Assembly: GCF_014645535.1 (NCBI RefSeq)
Contig: NZ_BMLX01000006.1
Coordinates: 128,444 to 192,443, forward strand
DNA: 64,000 nt
Source: Silvimonas iriomotensis
Lineage (GTDB): Bacteria; Pseudomonadota; Gammaproteobacteria; Burkholderiales; Chitinibacteraceae
Reading direction: 5' to 3'
Of the stretch, positions 63,675 to 64,000 are shown piece after piece (position 1 is the first letter of the stretch; the number at the start of each line of letters is the position of its first letter). Both the position numbers and the translations under genes were made by a program. The notes beneath the pieces are model-generated. The model saw only the letters and a list, made by a program, of their open reading frames with translations. It was not told the origin of the DNA and did no database searches.

Positions 63675-64000
63675 ATGCAAGTACAGCCATACCTTACATT
63701 CAACGGTGACTGTGAAGCCGCGCTGGCATTTTACGGGCAGGTACTGGGCGGCCAGATCACCTTCATGATGCGGTTCAAGGATGCGCCCGGCACTGAACCC
63801 GTTGATCCGGCGTGGGCCGACAAGATCATGCACTGCAATTTTTCTGCAGGCAGCACCCAGTTCATGGCCGCGGACTGTTCGCCAGAGCGCGCTTCTGCCA
63901 AAAAGAGCGGCTTTACCATGTCCGTCGCCGTGGATACCGCAGCAGAGGGCGAGAAAATATTCAATGGCCTGGCTGCTGATGGCCAGATCACCATGCCCTT
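63675..64000 (+). CDS. VOC family (PhnB-like) protein, partial
   Basis: The first 108 residues of a VOC/glyoxalase-like protein, cut by the window end. QPYLTFNGDCEAALAFYGQVLGG and FMMRFKDAPGTEPVDPAWADKIMH are typical of the PhnB/3-demethylubiquinone-9 3-methyltransferase-like subgroup of unknown function. TCAGGAG precedes the ATG by 8 bases. It is divergent from the A2M gene, with 149 bases between. Confidence 0.85.
   Translation, partial: MQVQPYLTFNGDCEAALAFYGQVLGGQITFMMRFKDAPGTEPVDPAWADKIMHCNFSAGSTQFMAADCSPERASAKKSGFTMSVAVDTAAEGEKIFNGLAADGQITMP

Overview
The window is a dense, GC-rich chromosomal segment that reads as a betaproteobacterium of the Neisseriales (Chromobacteriaceae/Chitinibacteraceae-like). 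This rests on gene families and gene order: lptB-rpoN-hpf-ptsN-hprK-rapZ, mlaFEDCB-mlaA-ABC exporter-ibaG-murA-hisG-hisD, and hisBHAFIE-HIT-tatABC are classic betaproteobacterial strings. No rRNA, tRNA, CRISPR array, insertion sequence or prophage was seen. It is mostly core genome with a few accessory patches.

Region by region. (1) 1-5964: end of lptB, then rpoN, hpf, a terminator, ptsN-hprK-rapZ, and a tightly overlapping NusG-domain-II / Gx-transporter / ubiX trio. (2) 5972-10090, minus strand: MATE exporter, a small unknown gene, a GlxA-like regulator coupled to a cysteine hydrolase, and dtd. (3) 10298-12993: asd, arylamine N-acetyltransferase, YigZ/IMPACT protein. (4) 12994-16046: an AT-rich gap followed by a lipoprotein metzincin protease with a lamin-tail domain and a coupled exported protein. 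(5) 16127-24276, minus strand: yaaA, a FixJ-type response regulator, its PAS sensor kinase, a D-lactate dehydrogenase overlapping the kinase, an RRM protein, an NDUFA9-like epimerase and a soluble lytic transglycosylase. (6) 24435-26526: YeiH-type exporter and divergent LysR regulator. (7) 26601-32125: glyQ, a lipoprotein gene, glyS, gmhB, plsC, YgjP-like protease. (8) 32293-36946: an SLBB polysaccharide-export gene whose 3' end looks lost, followed by two membrane-protein genes and a divergent LysR regulator. (9) 37225-45094: the Mla phospholipid transport set, a drug/polysaccharide-type ABC exporter, ibaG, murA and a DUF4870 protein. (10) 45114-53830: histidine biosynthesis (hisG, D, B, H, A, F, I, E) followed by HIT and tatABC. 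The usual hisC slot is occupied by a TfoX-N protein and a cupin. (11) 53827-64000: a PglL-like O-oligosaccharyltransferase coupled to tatC, then (minus) an alpha-2-macroglobulin gene and pbpC, and the start of a VOC-family gene cut by the window edge.

Functionally the window is dominated by envelope biology: LPS export, heptose, phosphatidic acid and phospholipid traffic, murein synthesis and turnover, Tat export, glycosylation, and A2M/PBP1C defence. Alongside this are nitrogen/PTS regulation (sigma-54, PtsN, HprK, RapZ) and amino-acid synthesis (Asd, His). I found no convincing wholly new multi-gene system. The best leads are the metzincin/lamin-tail lipoprotein operon, the ldhA-kinase-regulator unit, the hisC replacement, and the truncated SLBB gene with an unexplained reading-frame fragment behind it. 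All calls come from reading the sequence, and no database search was run.
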